Source of the DNA: Hominisplanchenecus murintestinalis
Lineage (GTDB): Bacteria; Bacillota; Clostridia; Lachnospirales; Lachnospiraceae
Reading direction: 5' to 3'
DNA length: 64,000 bases
Assembly (NCBI GenBank): GCA_004793585.1
Contig: SRZB01000014.1
Location: forward strand, 18,455-82,454
Shown here piece by piece: positions 33,557 to 42,069 of this stretch (its first letter is position 1; the number at the start of each line of letters is the position of its first letter). The position numbers and the translations under genes are program-made. The notes under the pieces are model-generated. The model was given only the letters and a program-made list of their open reading frames with translations, ran no database searches and was not told the origin of the DNA.

Positions 33557-33585
33557 AGTATAAAGGCACGGTAGGAAAAAAGCAA
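33557..33585 (-). promoter_or_regulatory. Promoter of the hydratase gene
   Basis: On the minus strand TTGCTT (33585-33580) and TATACT (33562-33557) are separated by 17 bases, about 40 bases before the hydratase start. The hydratase could be transcribed alone as well as with the upstream TIM-barrel gene. Confidence 0.55.
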
Positions 33586-33608
33586 GTTTTTTTGCAGGAT
33601 TGCCGGGA

Positions 33609-34535
33609 CTACCTCTCCACCGACTGCGCCATCCTGTGGTACGTGTGCCGGATTCCCCGGATTGCTACGCTGTACGCCATAATATTTTCCGGCAAAGCCA
33701 TTCCCACATAGCCGGAATCCCCAATGTGGTGGATATCTGTTCCTGTCATTTTACATTCCAGCGCAATCCTTTTTATCGTATCTGTATCTGCCCCCTCCTG
33801 TGAAGTTCCGATAGCGGTAATCGTCAGTTTCCCCAGGCTGTGGGCATAGCTTACCAGCTCCCTGATATATTCGGTAGTAATCCCCGGAACAGTCCCGGGC
33901 GCAGGCATCAGTATCACGTCTGCCCCTGCCTCGACAAAGAGGCGGATATCCTCTTTTGTAATGATATTTTCTCCTCCTTCACCGATAACTCCCGATGCGT
34001 GCATTTTTCCGGCGGCAAGCACAATCTTGTCCCCGATTTCAGCGGAAATCGCCCGAAGAGACGAAACAATTGCATCATTGCTTACGCCGTTTCCGGGATT
34101 CCCTGTGAGAACTATCATATCTACGCCCATTTTCTGAGCGAGCGCCGCATTTTCTACAGTAGCATAGCGTCCCGCGCTCATAGCCCACAAAGTCTCTGCA
34201 TTCTCGGACGCCGCCGCATCATCCACCGGTTCCAGATTAATTCCCACCATCCGTCCGGTGAGCTGTTTCACTTTCCTTACGGTCTCCTGTCTGTCTGACT
34301 GCGGAAGCCCCAGAATTACGGGATCCTGTACATCAAACATATTCAAAAGAATCATATCCGCTCCCATAGACGCCGCAAACTCTGCATTTGTCACATCGCT
34401 GAGCAGCGGAATCGTAATACCGATTGTCTCACTTGCCAGCACCCGCCCTTCGCTGCCCGCGATTGCATCAATAATCTCTTCCTTCGATAAATTTATCAAT
34501 TCCTTCGGTGTCATATTCAAAATTCTTTTCGCCAT
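33609..34535 (-). CDS. TIM-barrel protein of unknown function (DUF7916-like)
   Basis: 308 residues from ATG 34535 (MAKRILNMTPKEL), which follows AAAGGCGGGA; the frame extends slightly upstream only with non-ATG codons. Alternating beta/alpha blocks suggest a TIM barrel: SETIGI, GADMILLNMFD, VGINLEPVD, DMIVLTGNPGNGVSN, KIVLAAGKMHASG, GADVILMPAPGTVPGIT, LTITAIGTSQEGAD, GTDIHHIGDSGY. I believe this is the family lately catalogued as DUF7916; the barrel organisation is reminiscent of the PEP-mutase/isocitrate-lyase fold, but I cannot place catalytic residues with certainty. It sits between a PucR/CdaR-type regulator and an aconitase-family hydratase, all on one strand. No reaction should be assigned yet. 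Confidence 0.7.
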   Translation of the reverse strand: MAKRILNMTPKELINLSKEEIIDAIAGSEGRVLASETIGITIPLLSDVTNAEFAASMGADMILLNMFDVQDPVILGLPQSDRQETVRKVKQLTGRMVGINLEPVDDAAASENAETLWAMSAGRYATVENAALAQKMGVDMIVLTGNPGNGVSNDAIVSSLRAISAEIGDKIVLAAGKMHASGVIGEGGENIITKEDIRLFVEAGADVILMPAPGTVPGITTEYIRELVSYAHSLGKLTITAIGTSQEGADTDTIKRIALECKMTGTDIHHIGDSGYVGMALPENIMAYSVAIRGIRHTYHRMAQSVER

Positions 34536-34626
34536 AAATATCCCGCCTTTCACACTGTACAATCATATCAACCTCTGTATCCCTGCATTTTATTATACTA
34601 TAGAAGCATTTCCCCGAAAGCTTATC

Positions 34627-35715
34627 TTAATACTCTTGATTTTTCATATAGTTCATGTAGCTGACAACCATCAGCGCGATTTTAAAGGTAAGCGCGTCAT
34701 CAAATACCTTGATATCTAACCCCGTGCTTCTCTGAAGCTTCTCTAACCGATACACCAGCGTATTCCGATGGACATAAAGCTGCCTCGCCGTCTCAGACAC
34801 ATTCAGGTTATTTTCAAAAAATTTGCTGATAGTCACAAGCGTCTCATCATCAAACGTATCCGGCAGGTTTTCTCCAAATACTTCTTTCATAAACATTTCA
34901 CAAAGCTGTACCGGAAGCTGATAGATCAGCCGTCCGATACCCAGTGTATTGTATGCGATGATGTCCTTTTCCGAATAGAAAATTTTTCCCACGTCAAGAG
35001 CCATTTTAGCCTCTTTATAAGACTTTGAAACCTGGTTAATCTGCTCCACAATCGTACCGTAAGAAATGTGCACCGCAGACATAGCTTCTGAATTCAGCAT
35101 ATCCCGCATCATCTGGGCAGCCGCTTCTAAATCACCGTAAGATTCATTTTCTTCCACTTCACGGACCAGGATAATACTCTTTTCATCCACTGCGGTAATA
35201 TAATCCCCTGTCCTGGACGCGAACAGCGTTTTCAGCGTCTCCATCGCAATATTATCTTTTTCCCGCCTTGTCTCAATAATAAAAACTACCCGGGGCGCCT
35301 CCACTTCAATATGCAGTTTCTTTGCACGGTTATAGATATCCACCAACAGCATATTGTCCAACAGAAGATTTTGGATAAAATTATTTTTGTCAACCCGCTC
35401 CTTGTACGCTGCCAGAAGATTCTGGATTTCGCTGACCGCTACTCTCCCTATCATATATGCATCCTCACCGGAACCTTTCGACACCAGAACATATTCCAAT
35501 GATTTGTCATCCAGAATTTTAAAGAAGTGATATCCCTGTATTACCTGGCTGTCTGCCACTGAGTCTGCAAACAGCTTCACGGCATCTGCCGGAATATTTT
35601 CATCGGTAAATGTAGACAGGAGTGTATGCCCCTCCAAATCCATGATCCATAAATCCACCCTGGTAATCTCTTTCAGCTCATCAATTGCCGTCTGTAAAAC
35701 CTGACTTGAAATCAT
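34627..35715 (-). CDS. PucR/CdaR-family transcriptional regulator
   Basis: 362 residues from ATG 35715, preceded by GGAAGGGG. The N-terminal ~130 residues form a sensor of the sugar-diacid type (VDLWIMDLEGHTLLS). A central GGDEF-like segment spans ~150-270 (VVFIIETR, SYKEAKMALDVG). A C-terminal PucR-type helix-turn-helix follows (~290-350), with the hallmark NNLNVSETARQLYVHRNTL and YRLEKLQRSTGLD. CdaR regulators activate organic-acid catabolism in response to sugar diacids. Here the next genes on the same strand are the TIM-barrel protein and the hydratase, the natural candidates for its targets. The effector is unknown. Confidence 0.85.
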   Translation of the reverse strand: MISSQVLQTAIDELKEITRVDLWIMDLEGHTLLSTFTDENIPADAVKLFADSVADSQVIQGYHFFKILDDKSLEYVLVSKGSGEDAYMIGRVAVSEIQNLLAAYKERVDKNNFIQNLLLDNMLLVDIYNRAKKLHIEVEAPRVVFIIETRREKDNIAMETLKTLFASRTGDYITAVDEKSIILVREVEENESYGDLEAAAQMMRDMLNSEAMSAVHISYGTIVEQINQVSKSYKEAKMALDVGKIFYSEKDIIAYNTLGIGRLIYQLPVQLCEMFMKEVFGENLPDTFDDETLVTISKFFENNLNVSETARQLYVHRNTLVYRLEKLQRSTGLDIKVFDDALTFKIALMVVSYMNYMKNQEY

Positions 35716-35735
35716 GTTTCCCCTTCCTGTCTAAT

Positions 35736-35765
35736 GAAAAACCCTCCCAACTTTCATCGGGAGGG
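35736..35765 (-). terminator. Terminator after the sugar ABC-transporter ATPase
   Basis: Arms CCCTCCC (35742-35748) and GGGAGGG (35759-35765) enclose a ten-base loop; on the minus strand TTTTTCATT follows. It separates the ATPase transcript from the regulator gene downstream. Confidence 0.85.
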
Positions 35766-35783
35766 CCTATCGCTCTCAAAAGA

Positions 35784-36896
35784 CTAATTTGTGATAACCT
35801 TCTCTGTCTCTTTATCAAATACGTGAATCTTCGTAGCATCCAGGGCAAACCTTACGGTATCGCCTGTCCTTGCCGTGGTCTGCGGATTTACGCGTGCTGT
35901 CATATTATATCCTTCTACATCGAAGTATAAGAATACTTCTGCACCCAGCAGCTCATATACTCTGATTTTAGACTCTATAACAGTATCCGGTGAGGATTTA
36001 ATGAACTCCTCGGAATCATATACATTTTCCGGACGGATTCCCATAGTTACAGTCTTTCCTGCATATCCGCCGTCAATCAGCTTCTTTGCCTTGTCAGCCG
36101 GAAGCTTAATGCTGAACTCTCCGACAACCAGTTTCACATCGTTTCCTTTTACCTCAACCTGCGCATCCATAAAGTTCATCTGCGGAGAACCGATAAATCC
36201 TGCTACGAATAAATTATCAGGGTAGTTGTACAGGTTCTGCGGCGTATCTACCTGCTGTACCACACCATCCTTCATAACAACAATCCTGGTTCCCAGTGTC
36301 ATAGCCTCTGTCTGGTCATGGGTTACATAAATAATAGTCGCACCCAGTCTCTGATGCAGCTTCGAAATCTCAATACGCATCTGAACCCTCAGTTTCGCAT
36401 CCAGGTTTGACAGCGGCTCGTCCATCAGGAACACTTTCGGGTCACGCACAATGGCACGCCCCATAGCAACACGCTGTCTCTGTCCTCCGGAAAGAGCCTT
36501 CGGCTTACGGTCTAACAATTTATCCAAATCAAGAATCTTTGCTGCTTCTTTTACCATCTTGTCAATCTGATCTTTCGGAACTTTCCTGAGCTTCAGGCCA
36601 AACGCCATATTATCATATACTGTCATATGAGGATACAGCGCATAGTTCTGGAATACCATCGCAATATCCCTGTCTTTCGGTTCTACATCATTTACAACCC
36701 TGTCTCCGATTTTCAAAACGCCGCTTGTAATCTCTTCGAGTCCCGCTACCATACGCAGTGTCGTAGACTTTCCGCATCCTGAAGGACCTACAAAAATGAT
36801 AAATTCTTTATCCTCTATCTCCAGGTTAAAATCCTTCACTGCTTCAAATCCGTTCGGGTATGTTTTGTTAATATGCTGTAATGATAAACTTGCCAT
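35784..36896 (-). CDS. msmX: Sugar ABC-transporter ATPase, MsmX/UgpC/MalK type
   Basis: 370 residues from ATG 36896 with AGGAGG upstream. Walker A is GPSGCGKST (~37-45), the ABC signature is LSGGQRQRVAMGRA (~135), Walker B is VFLMDEPLSNLDAKLR (~155) and the switch His is in VTHDQTEAM. The C-terminal ~130 residues are the OB-fold regulatory (TOBE) region of carbohydrate importers (GIRPENVYDSE, LLGAEVFLYFDVEGYNMTARV). It energises import of oligosaccharides. No permease or binding protein is adjacent and a terminator follows, so it is probably a shared ATPase serving several sugar permeases, as MsmX does in Bacillus. The symbol is by analogy. Confidence 0.92.
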   Translation of the reverse strand: MASLSLQHINKTYPNGFEAVKDFNLEIEDKEFIIFVGPSGCGKSTTLRMVAGLEEITSGVLKIGDRVVNDVEPKDRDIAMVFQNYALYPHMTVYDNMAFGLKLRKVPKDQIDKMVKEAAKILDLDKLLDRKPKALSGGQRQRVAMGRAIVRDPKVFLMDEPLSNLDAKLRVQMRIEISKLHQRLGATIIYVTHDQTEAMTLGTRIVVMKDGVVQQVDTPQNLYNYPDNLFVAGFIGSPQMNFMDAQVEVKGNDVKLVVGEFSIKLPADKAKKLIDGGYAGKTVTMGIRPENVYDSEEFIKSSPDTVIESKIRVYELLGAEVFLYFDVEGYNMTARVNPQTTARTGDTVRFALDATKIHVFDKETEKVITN

Positions 36897-37112
36897 TTTC
36901 CTAACCTCCTAAAATTTTCAACTGCCGTTTAACTGTTCTTAGTATACTAGATAACCTGCTTTTCAGCCATACCCGAATTATACAAAGATTTCCTTTTTGG
37001 ATTGTAAAATATGCTTATGAATGTAGAAATAATAACCCATTTCGGTAATTCTGCCGAAAATCCCTCAAATACTCTATACAAAATGACGAATGCCGTGTAT
37101 ACTCATAGTATT

Positions 37113-38048
37113 ATGAACTACATTATATTTGATTTAGAATGGAACCAGTGCCCTGACGGGAAAGAATTCGAAGACCCATCGCTTCCTTTTGAAATTCTGG
37201 AAATCGGGGCCATAAAGCTTGACAGCAACTATCATGAACTTGGCAGATTCCACGAACAAATCTGTCCCGCGGTGTACACTTCTATGCATGAATACACACA
37301 GGATCTCCTTCATATAGACATGGAAAGCCTGAAAAATGCCCGTACCTTTCCTGAAGCAGCAGCGGATTTCCTGTCCTGGTGCGGGAAACGGGTTCATTTC
37401 TGCACCTGGGGCGTCTCGGATCTGTACGAACTCCAACGGAATATGCGCTATCATGGAATGAAAAATCCATTCCGTGCTCCGCTCCGGTTTTATGATATCC
37501 AGAAAATTTTCAGCATCGTTTACGACGACAGAAAAGTAAGGCGCTCCCTGGAACATGCGGCAGACTTCCTGAAGCTCGAAAAGGGAGAGCGTTTTCATAA
37601 TGCCTTAAACGATTCTGTATACACTGCCGAAATTTTGAAACGCCTTCCCAGTGAAACCGTCCTGAAAAATTTTTCCATTGATTATTTCCAGAATCCTAAA
37701 AGCCGGAAAGAAGAAATCTATGCTGTATACGACAACTATGCCAAATTCGTATCCCGTGAATTTTCCTCAAAAGTCCAGGCCATGAAAGACTGGAAAGTAA
37801 CTTCCACCAGATGTTTCCTTTGTAAAAAGAACGCCCGCCGCAAAATCCGCTGGTTCTCCAACGGAAACGGCAGCTATTTCAGCCTTTCTTACTGTGAAGA
37901 ACACGGCTGGCTGAAAGGAAAGATCAAACTGCGGAAAGCCGAAAGCGGAAACTACTTCTGTATAAAAATCTTAAAACTTATCACTCCGGAAGAAGCCGAA
38001 GAAGTACGGCAGAAAAAGGACGCCATGAAATGCAAACACAAAAAATGA
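37113..38048 (+). CDS. DEDDh-family 3'-5' exonuclease with C-terminal Cys/His motif
   Basis: 311 residues if translation begins at ATG 37113 (MNYIIFDLEWNQ), where the exonuclease fold starts; the frame extends upstream to ATG 37011 with unrelated sequence, and neither start has a convincing ribosome site. Catalytic residues expected for the family are visible: Asp and Glu in FDLEWN, a further Asp in the CTWGVSDLYEL region, and the His-x4-Asp pair in FHNALNDSVYTA. The C-terminal third carries CFLCKK...YCEEHGW, a likely zinc-binding Cys/His cluster. Relatives are described as exonucleases of the DNA polymerase III epsilon/ExoX/oligoribonuclease group. It is divergent from the ABC ATPase. Substrate (DNA or RNA) cannot be told. 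Confidence 0.78.
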   Translation: MNYIIFDLEWNQCPDGKEFEDPSLPFEILEIGAIKLDSNYHELGRFHEQICPAVYTSMHEYTQDLLHIDMESLKNARTFPEAAADFLSWCGKRVHFCTWGVSDLYELQRNMRYHGMKNPFRAPLRFYDIQKIFSIVYDDRKVRRSLEHAADFLKLEKGERFHNALNDSVYTAEILKRLPSETVLKNFSIDYFQNPKSRKEEIYAVYDNYAKFVSREFSSKVQAMKDWKVTSTRCFLCKKNARRKIRWFSNGNGSYFSLSYCEEHGWLKGKIKLRKAESGNYFCIKILKLITPEEAEEVRQKKDAMKCKHKK

Positions 38049-38080
38049 GAAGCCGGTACCAGCCGCCAGCTTCTCATTTT
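38046..38080. terminator. Bidirectional terminator between exonuclease and recombinase-like gene
   Basis: Arms TGAGAAGC (38046-38053) and GCTTCTCA (38069-38076) enclose a 15-base loop. ATTTTTC follows on the plus strand and ATTTTTTG on the minus strand, so it can end both convergent transcripts. Confidence 0.85.
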
Positions 38081-38116
38081 TCGCTACTCTGTTCAATCCA
38101 CCCACAATAACATCTT

Positions 38117-38854
38117 TTATACAGTGTGTTTAAAATTATCCGCCAGTTCTTCCATTTCTGTTAACAGGCAGTCCACTCTCCCATAAAACGCATCATTATT
38201 CGTAGGGTTATCCAGCTCGCCATTCAAGTACTCCAGCATATCCATCAGCTCTTTGATACGCTTCTTTCCCATGCCGTCCTTGTACAAAATATAACGGCTG
38301 CGTTCATTTTCTTCCGGCGTCATCTTCTTTAGCACTACTTCTACATTGGGCTTTTCACCAATATAACGGTATGTAATGGACGGGGACGCGTGATTTAAAA
38401 GATTCTGTAGATAATAAATATCATTAGTCGCCTTATAATATCTCCACGCAAAAGTTTTTCTCATTGTCTGCGCACCGATAGAATTCAGCCCCATGTTTTT
38501 TCCCACTCCTTTAAATACACGGTAAGCCTGTTCCCTGGAAAGCGCAGTAGACGAACTTGCATGCCCCTGAATCAGAAATGCATCCGGGTCTTTCCCTTCT
38601 GTGAACTCGCGGATAATCTCTTTAAGATCCCTTGGAATATTAAAAGTACGCCGGATATTTTTCGTCCCGATACAAGCCTCAATCGTATCCTTGTCACGGA
38701 TATCCTTATTTCTGAACTTTAATATTTCCTGGAGCTGCAGACCCGTTCCCACACCGATTTCAAACAGGATATAGTACTTGTCATCCACTTTCCTCAGCTC
38801 CTGCTTAAACTTTTCCAATGTTTCGTCATCTTTGATAGGCGATACCCAATTCAT
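38117..38854 (-). CDS. Tyrosine-recombinase-like protein with degenerate active site
   Basis: 245 residues. The catalytic fold of XerC/D-type recombinases is recognisable, but there is no full N-terminal core-binding domain and ~70 extra residues follow the fold. The first catalytic Arg (usually TGLRxSE) is Gln in GTGLQLQEIL; the His of HxxR is Gln in QTMRKTFAW, while the Arg remains. The third-motif His (LNHASPSIT) and the Tyr nine residues later are kept. Only three bases separate its ATG from the stop of the DacF-type gene upstream, so it is co-translated with it. Not being linked to any mobile element, it looks like a domesticated DNA-binding protein; loss of strand-transfer activity is inferred. 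Confidence 0.75.
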   Translation of the reverse strand: MNWVSPIKDDETLEKFKQELRKVDDKYYILFEIGVGTGLQLQEILKFRNKDIRDKDTIEACIGTKNIRRTFNIPRDLKEIIREFTEGKDPDAFLIQGHASSSTALSREQAYRVFKGVGKNMGLNSIGAQTMRKTFAWRYYKATNDIYYLQNLLNHASPSITYRYIGEKPNVEVVLKKMTPEENERSRYILYKDGMGKKRIKELMDMLEYLNGELDNPTNNDAFYGRVDCLLTEMEELADNFKHTV

Positions 38855-38857
38855 GAT

Positions 38858-40498
38858 TTATTCCTCCTTCTTTTCCTCTGAAATGTTCTGTTCTGTTTTT
38901 TCTTGTTCCTGACGGTGCTTTTCCAGCCCTGCACGAAGCTCTGCTTCGATTTCACTGATGGACTTACTGTCAATATCCTTTTCTATCCGTGTGCGCTCTT
39001 CCCTTTCTTTTTGGCGCTGTTTTCGGATTTTCTGGGAATTGCGGTTCCGTATATAAGCAATAATCAGCATCGGAAGCAGCAGGATAATCAAGACCAGCCC
39101 TGCCAGAGCTGCTGCAATATCATGTTCATAAATCCAGCTCCATGCACGCTCCCATCCGGTCTTTATCGACTCCAGCACCTCTTCTGCCTCTTTTCCAAAT
39201 CCGGCAGCTTCCGTCTCCGGCTCCATATTATCCGCCGAAAGATCCGTATTTATCAAATTCCACTCTGGTATTTCAATATCCACCGTATTAAACACCGCCG
39301 GAATCTCTCCCACCTGCCAGCCGTTAAATATATAACTAAATTTATTTCCTCTGCGGAAGGTCTGCTTCACTGCACCCACATCAACGCCCTTTGGAATCGA
39401 AACCGCCGCGCTTCCCGCAGTAAAAAGCATAGATTCTGACAATGCAGGGGCATTCATCACCGCAGCCTTGCCAAATATAGCATGTCCCATAACGTCCTGA
39501 CGGGTAACACTGCCGTCTGCAACGGGAATCTCTTCCCTCTTAAACTTTTTAAATCCATAATCCAGAAGATCCTTTGTCTCCCAGCATATTTTATCCGGGC
39601 CGTTCGTCCGCATAATAACACAAATCAGCCGCCGTCCTTTTCTCTGGGCAACTGTGACAAGAGTATTCAACGCTGCTTCCGTAAACCCTGTCTTTCCTCC
39701 CAGGCAGCCCTTATAACGAAAGCCTTCCCGAAAAAGCATTTTCTGATGATTCACCAGCACATGCTCCTCCCGTACATGCTTGGACTTCGGAATAATATAT
39801 TCTATGGTCTTCGCAATTTTGGCATACGTCTCGTTTTCCATAGCCGCCCGCATGATAAGAGCCATATCCCGGGCGCATGTGTAATGATTTTCATTGTGCA
39901 GTCCGTGGGCATTCACAAAATGGGTATTGACACATCCCAGTTCCGCGGCTTTCTGGTTCATCAGCTCTGCAAACCCTTCTTCCGATCCGCCTATTTTTTC
40001 TGCTACCGCATTGGCACAGTCATTAGCTGATTCCAGTATAATTCCATATAAAGCCTGCTCAAGTGTAATCCATTCCCCCACATCCATCCACAAACGGCTG
40101 CTATCTGTTTCCAAGCTGTTTACCGACCACTCAGAAAACTTCACTTTACTCTTCAGCTTCCCATGCTCAAGCGCTACCAGCGTCGTCATGATTTTTGTAA
40201 TGCTCGCCGGATATTCCTTCGCTTCCATATTCTTACTATAAAGAAAAGTTCCCGTTTCGGCATCCATCACCACGGCAGCTTCCCCTTCCACCTGAGGTCC
40301 CGCCGGCCAGCCTTCTATGGCATTCGACTCAATAGGCAGAAAATAAGATTCCGGATACTCCGTTTCCTGTGTCGTCTCCTCTTCTATGTCCTCCGTCTCC
40401 TGCTGCTCCGTCGCATATACGGTGTTTATCGGAAATACTGTCGTAAAAAATACCGATGCCGCAAGTGCATACAAGATACCTGCTTTTTGTTTCTTCAT
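38858..40498 (-). CDS. D-alanyl-D-alanine carboxypeptidase, DacF/PBP5 family, with C-terminal membrane anchor
   Basis: 546 residues from ATG 40498 (MKKQKAG), preceded by AGAGGAAAG; an ATG at 40531 adds eleven residues but lacks a site. A signal segment (YALAASVFFTTVF) leads to the serine-peptidase S11 domain: SITK (active Ser and Lys), SANDCANA (SxN) and GGKTGFTEAA (KTG). A beta-rich domain follows near residues 340-430, then one transmembrane helix (ALAGLVLIILLLPMLIIAYI) and a highly charged cytoplasmic tail. The enzyme trims the terminal D-Ala from peptidoglycan stem peptides; DacF members act in sporulation or vegetative wall maturation. The charged tail, longer than the usual amphipathic anchor, is unusual. 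Promoter at 40603-40631. Confidence 0.9.
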   Translation of the reverse strand: MKKQKAGILYALAASVFFTTVFPINTVYATEQQETEDIEEETTQETEYPESYFLPIESNAIEGWPAGPQVEGEAAVVMDAETGTFLYSKNMEAKEYPASITKIMTTLVALEHGKLKSKVKFSEWSVNSLETDSSRLWMDVGEWITLEQALYGIILESANDCANAVAEKIGGSEEGFAELMNQKAAELGCVNTHFVNAHGLHNENHYTCARDMALIMRAAMENETYAKIAKTIEYIIPKSKHVREEHVLVNHQKMLFREGFRYKGCLGGKTGFTEAALNTLVTVAQRKGRRLICVIMRTNGPDKICWETKDLLDYGFKKFKREEIPVADGSVTRQDVMGHAIFGKAAVMNAPALSESMLFTAGSAAVSIPKGVDVGAVKQTFRRGNKFSYIFNGWQVGEIPAVFNTVDIEIPEWNLINTDLSADNMEPETEAAGFGKEAEEVLESIKTGWERAWSWIYEHDIAAALAGLVLIILLLPMLIIAYIRNRNSQKIRKQRQKEREERTRIEKDIDSKSISEIEAELRAGLEKHRQEQEKTEQNISEEKKEE

Positions 40499-40602
40499 TC
40501 TTTCCTCTTTCTGACGCACTTGCTGCGTCATCTTAATAGATTTGAAAGCTCATTCAAAACTCTCCATCTGTTTTTAAAATTCGTTTTCTTATATCACATA
40601 TT

Positions 40603-40631
40603 ATTATAGTATATTCCTTTCCCTTTTTCAA
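40603..40631 (-). promoter_or_regulatory. Sigma-A promoter of the DacF-type operon
   Basis: On the minus strand TTGAAA (40631-40626), 17 bases, TATAAT (40608-40603). It lies about 100 bases before the DacF-type start. Confidence 0.75.
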
Positions 40632-40743
40632 CCTCTATTTAAACGAATGCAGCGTTTCACAGCAGCATCAGCATGGTAAATTGCGGTTTGACATTTAAAT
40701 GCTCTGGGATATAGCTGTCAATGGTTCACAATCAATTATAAAA

Positions 40744-40782
40744 GCCGCTGCAGAACATATACAAAATGTTCCGCAGCAGCTT
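40744..40782 (-). terminator. Terminator after the zinc-ribbon operon
   Basis: Near-perfect arms GCTGC-GAACAT and ATGTTC-GCAGC around a seven-base loop; GGCTTTTAT follows on the minus strand. It begins eleven bases past the stop of the cytoplasmic zinc-ribbon gene. Confidence 0.72.
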
Positions 40783-40792
40783 CCTTTACCGC

Positions 40793-41377
40793 TTATTCTT
40801 CTGTAGTTTCCTGCTCTGACATTTCGTCATGAGGTTCTTCTTCCGGTTCTGCAGCAGCTTCCTGTTTCGGCTCTTCGTCCGGCTGCGCTTCAGAAACTGT
40901 CTCGGCTCCTGATTCTGCTTCTGCATCTTCTTCCAGAATCACCTCGGCTTCCTTCGCCTCTTTCAGTTCTTCTGCATCTACATCCGTATCCACTACTTCC
41001 GGCTCTGGATATTTCGTTCCGCATTCGGGACAGAACATCCCTTTTTCCGGGAGCTTCGCAGAACAATTCGGGCATACCCTGACATTATCCAGCTTACTGA
41101 TATGTTCTTTCAGCACGGTTATCCGTTCCTTTATTTCCTCTATCTTCTGAATTCCCTCTGCCAGAGCTTCTTCAGGGTCGCCATTATGCAGATTACAGTA
41201 CATTTCACCTATTTCCGCATAAACTTCCTTAAGCTGCCGTTCTTCTTCTTTCACCTGCATTTTGAGATTGCTGCTTTCCGCCATGTCTTTCATTTTCTTA
41301 GCCATACTCTGGCTTGTCTGTGAAATTTTCTGACCTGTTCTCGTTATCGTGTTTCCTAAATCATCGATAAATGCCAT
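40793..41377 (-). CDS. Coiled-coil zinc-ribbon protein with acidic tail
   Basis: 194 residues from ATG 41377 with AAGGAGG eight bases upstream. Residues ~1-95 are helical and charged (TRTGQKISQTSQSMAKKMKD, then Lys/Glu-rich coiled coil). Residues ~100-125 form a zinc ribbon with two CxxC knuckles (CPNCSAKLPEKGMFCPEC). The last ~65 residues are almost entirely Glu/Asp/Ala and probably disordered. Proteins of this layout are common in Clostridia and have no established function. It is 30 bases downstream of a membrane protein that also ends in a zinc ribbon, so the two probably act together. Confidence 0.72.
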   Translation of the reverse strand: MAFIDDLGNTITRTGQKISQTSQSMAKKMKDMAESSNLKMQVKEEERQLKEVYAEIGEMYCNLHNGDPEEALAEGIQKIEEIKERITVLKEHISKLDNVRVCPNCSAKLPEKGMFCPECGTKYPEPEVVDTDVDAEELKEAKEAEVILEEDAEAESGAETVSEAQPDEEPKQEAAAEPEEEPHDEMSEQETTEE

Positions 41378-41407
41378 GTTAAAATCCTCCTTTTTGATTT
41401 TATGATA

Positions 41408-42010
41408 TTATGATAATTTCGTCCCGCACATATTGCAGAACGCAAATCTGTTACTACATTTCTCGCCGCATGAAGGACAGACTTTGTATTTTTCCCTCCC
41501 TGCGGATATCTCTTTACCCGCTGCTGTCTTTTTGCTATGGACAGCTACAGGTTCCTTTCCCTCTGATGCCGCGGCAGCTTCTTCCATATGGAACTGTATA
41601 ATCGGCTCTTTCTGTGCATATACCGGAGTTTCTGTATTCTTTCCCAGCTCCCCTAAATTCCTGCATGCCCTCAACAGAATCATAATAAATTCAAAAGCTA
41701 TGCGCACTGCCAGGTTTCCGCCTACCAGCAATACAAGCCCCCGGGTCAGCTCCACTACGGAAAGCGACATAAACAGCCCGATTCCCGTACACAGGCAGGC
41801 CGCCAGTACATAACAGAATTTCAAAACATCCTCTATAATACAAAGCCTGAAATTCAGAAAATCATACATTCTTGCCAGTCTGCCGGTAAAACGCTTCTCA
41901 TTTTTCCTGCTCATAAACACAAAGAAAATAACAAACGCGCCTAAAACACCAAACACCAGCCCCAATACTTCCATAACCATAGCAAATCCAGCTACACTTA
42001 CATGAATCAT
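41408..42010 (-). CDS. Membrane protein with C-terminal zinc ribbon
   Basis: 200 residues from ATG 42010 (MIHVSV), where GGAGGGG lies at good distance; an ATG six codons upstream is less well placed. Predicted transmembrane segments are at ~5-30 (FAMVMEVLGLVFGVLGAFVI), ~60-85 (FCYVLAACLCTGIGLFM) and ~90-110 (LVLLVGGNLAVRIAFEFIMIL). A ~50-residue linker leads to the CPSCGEKCSNRFAFCNMCG zinc ribbon at the extreme end. It is first in a two-gene unit with the coiled-coil zinc-ribbon protein and has a palindrome across its promoter. I do not recognise a named family. Confidence 0.68.
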   Translation of the reverse strand: MIHVSVAGFAMVMEVLGLVFGVLGAFVIFFVFMSRKNEKRFTGRLARMYDFLNFRLCIIEDVLKFCYVLAACLCTGIGLFMSLSVVELTRGLVLLVGGNLAVRIAFEFIMILLRACRNLGELGKNTETPVYAQKEPIIQFHMEEAAAASEGKEPVAVHSKKTAAGKEISAGREKYKVCPSCGEKCSNRFAFCNMCGTKLS

Positions 42011-42069
42011 CCCTGTCCCCTCCTTCATCTATTCCACAGATGCCGACTGCTTTGGGCAGCTGTTAGATA

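Noticed and set aside
36901..37112. Promoters for the divergent ABC ATPase and exonuclease (TATAAT- and TATACT-like boxes)
   Set aside because: Several -10-like boxes are present on both strands, but none has a -35 at the right distance, so I do not assign one.
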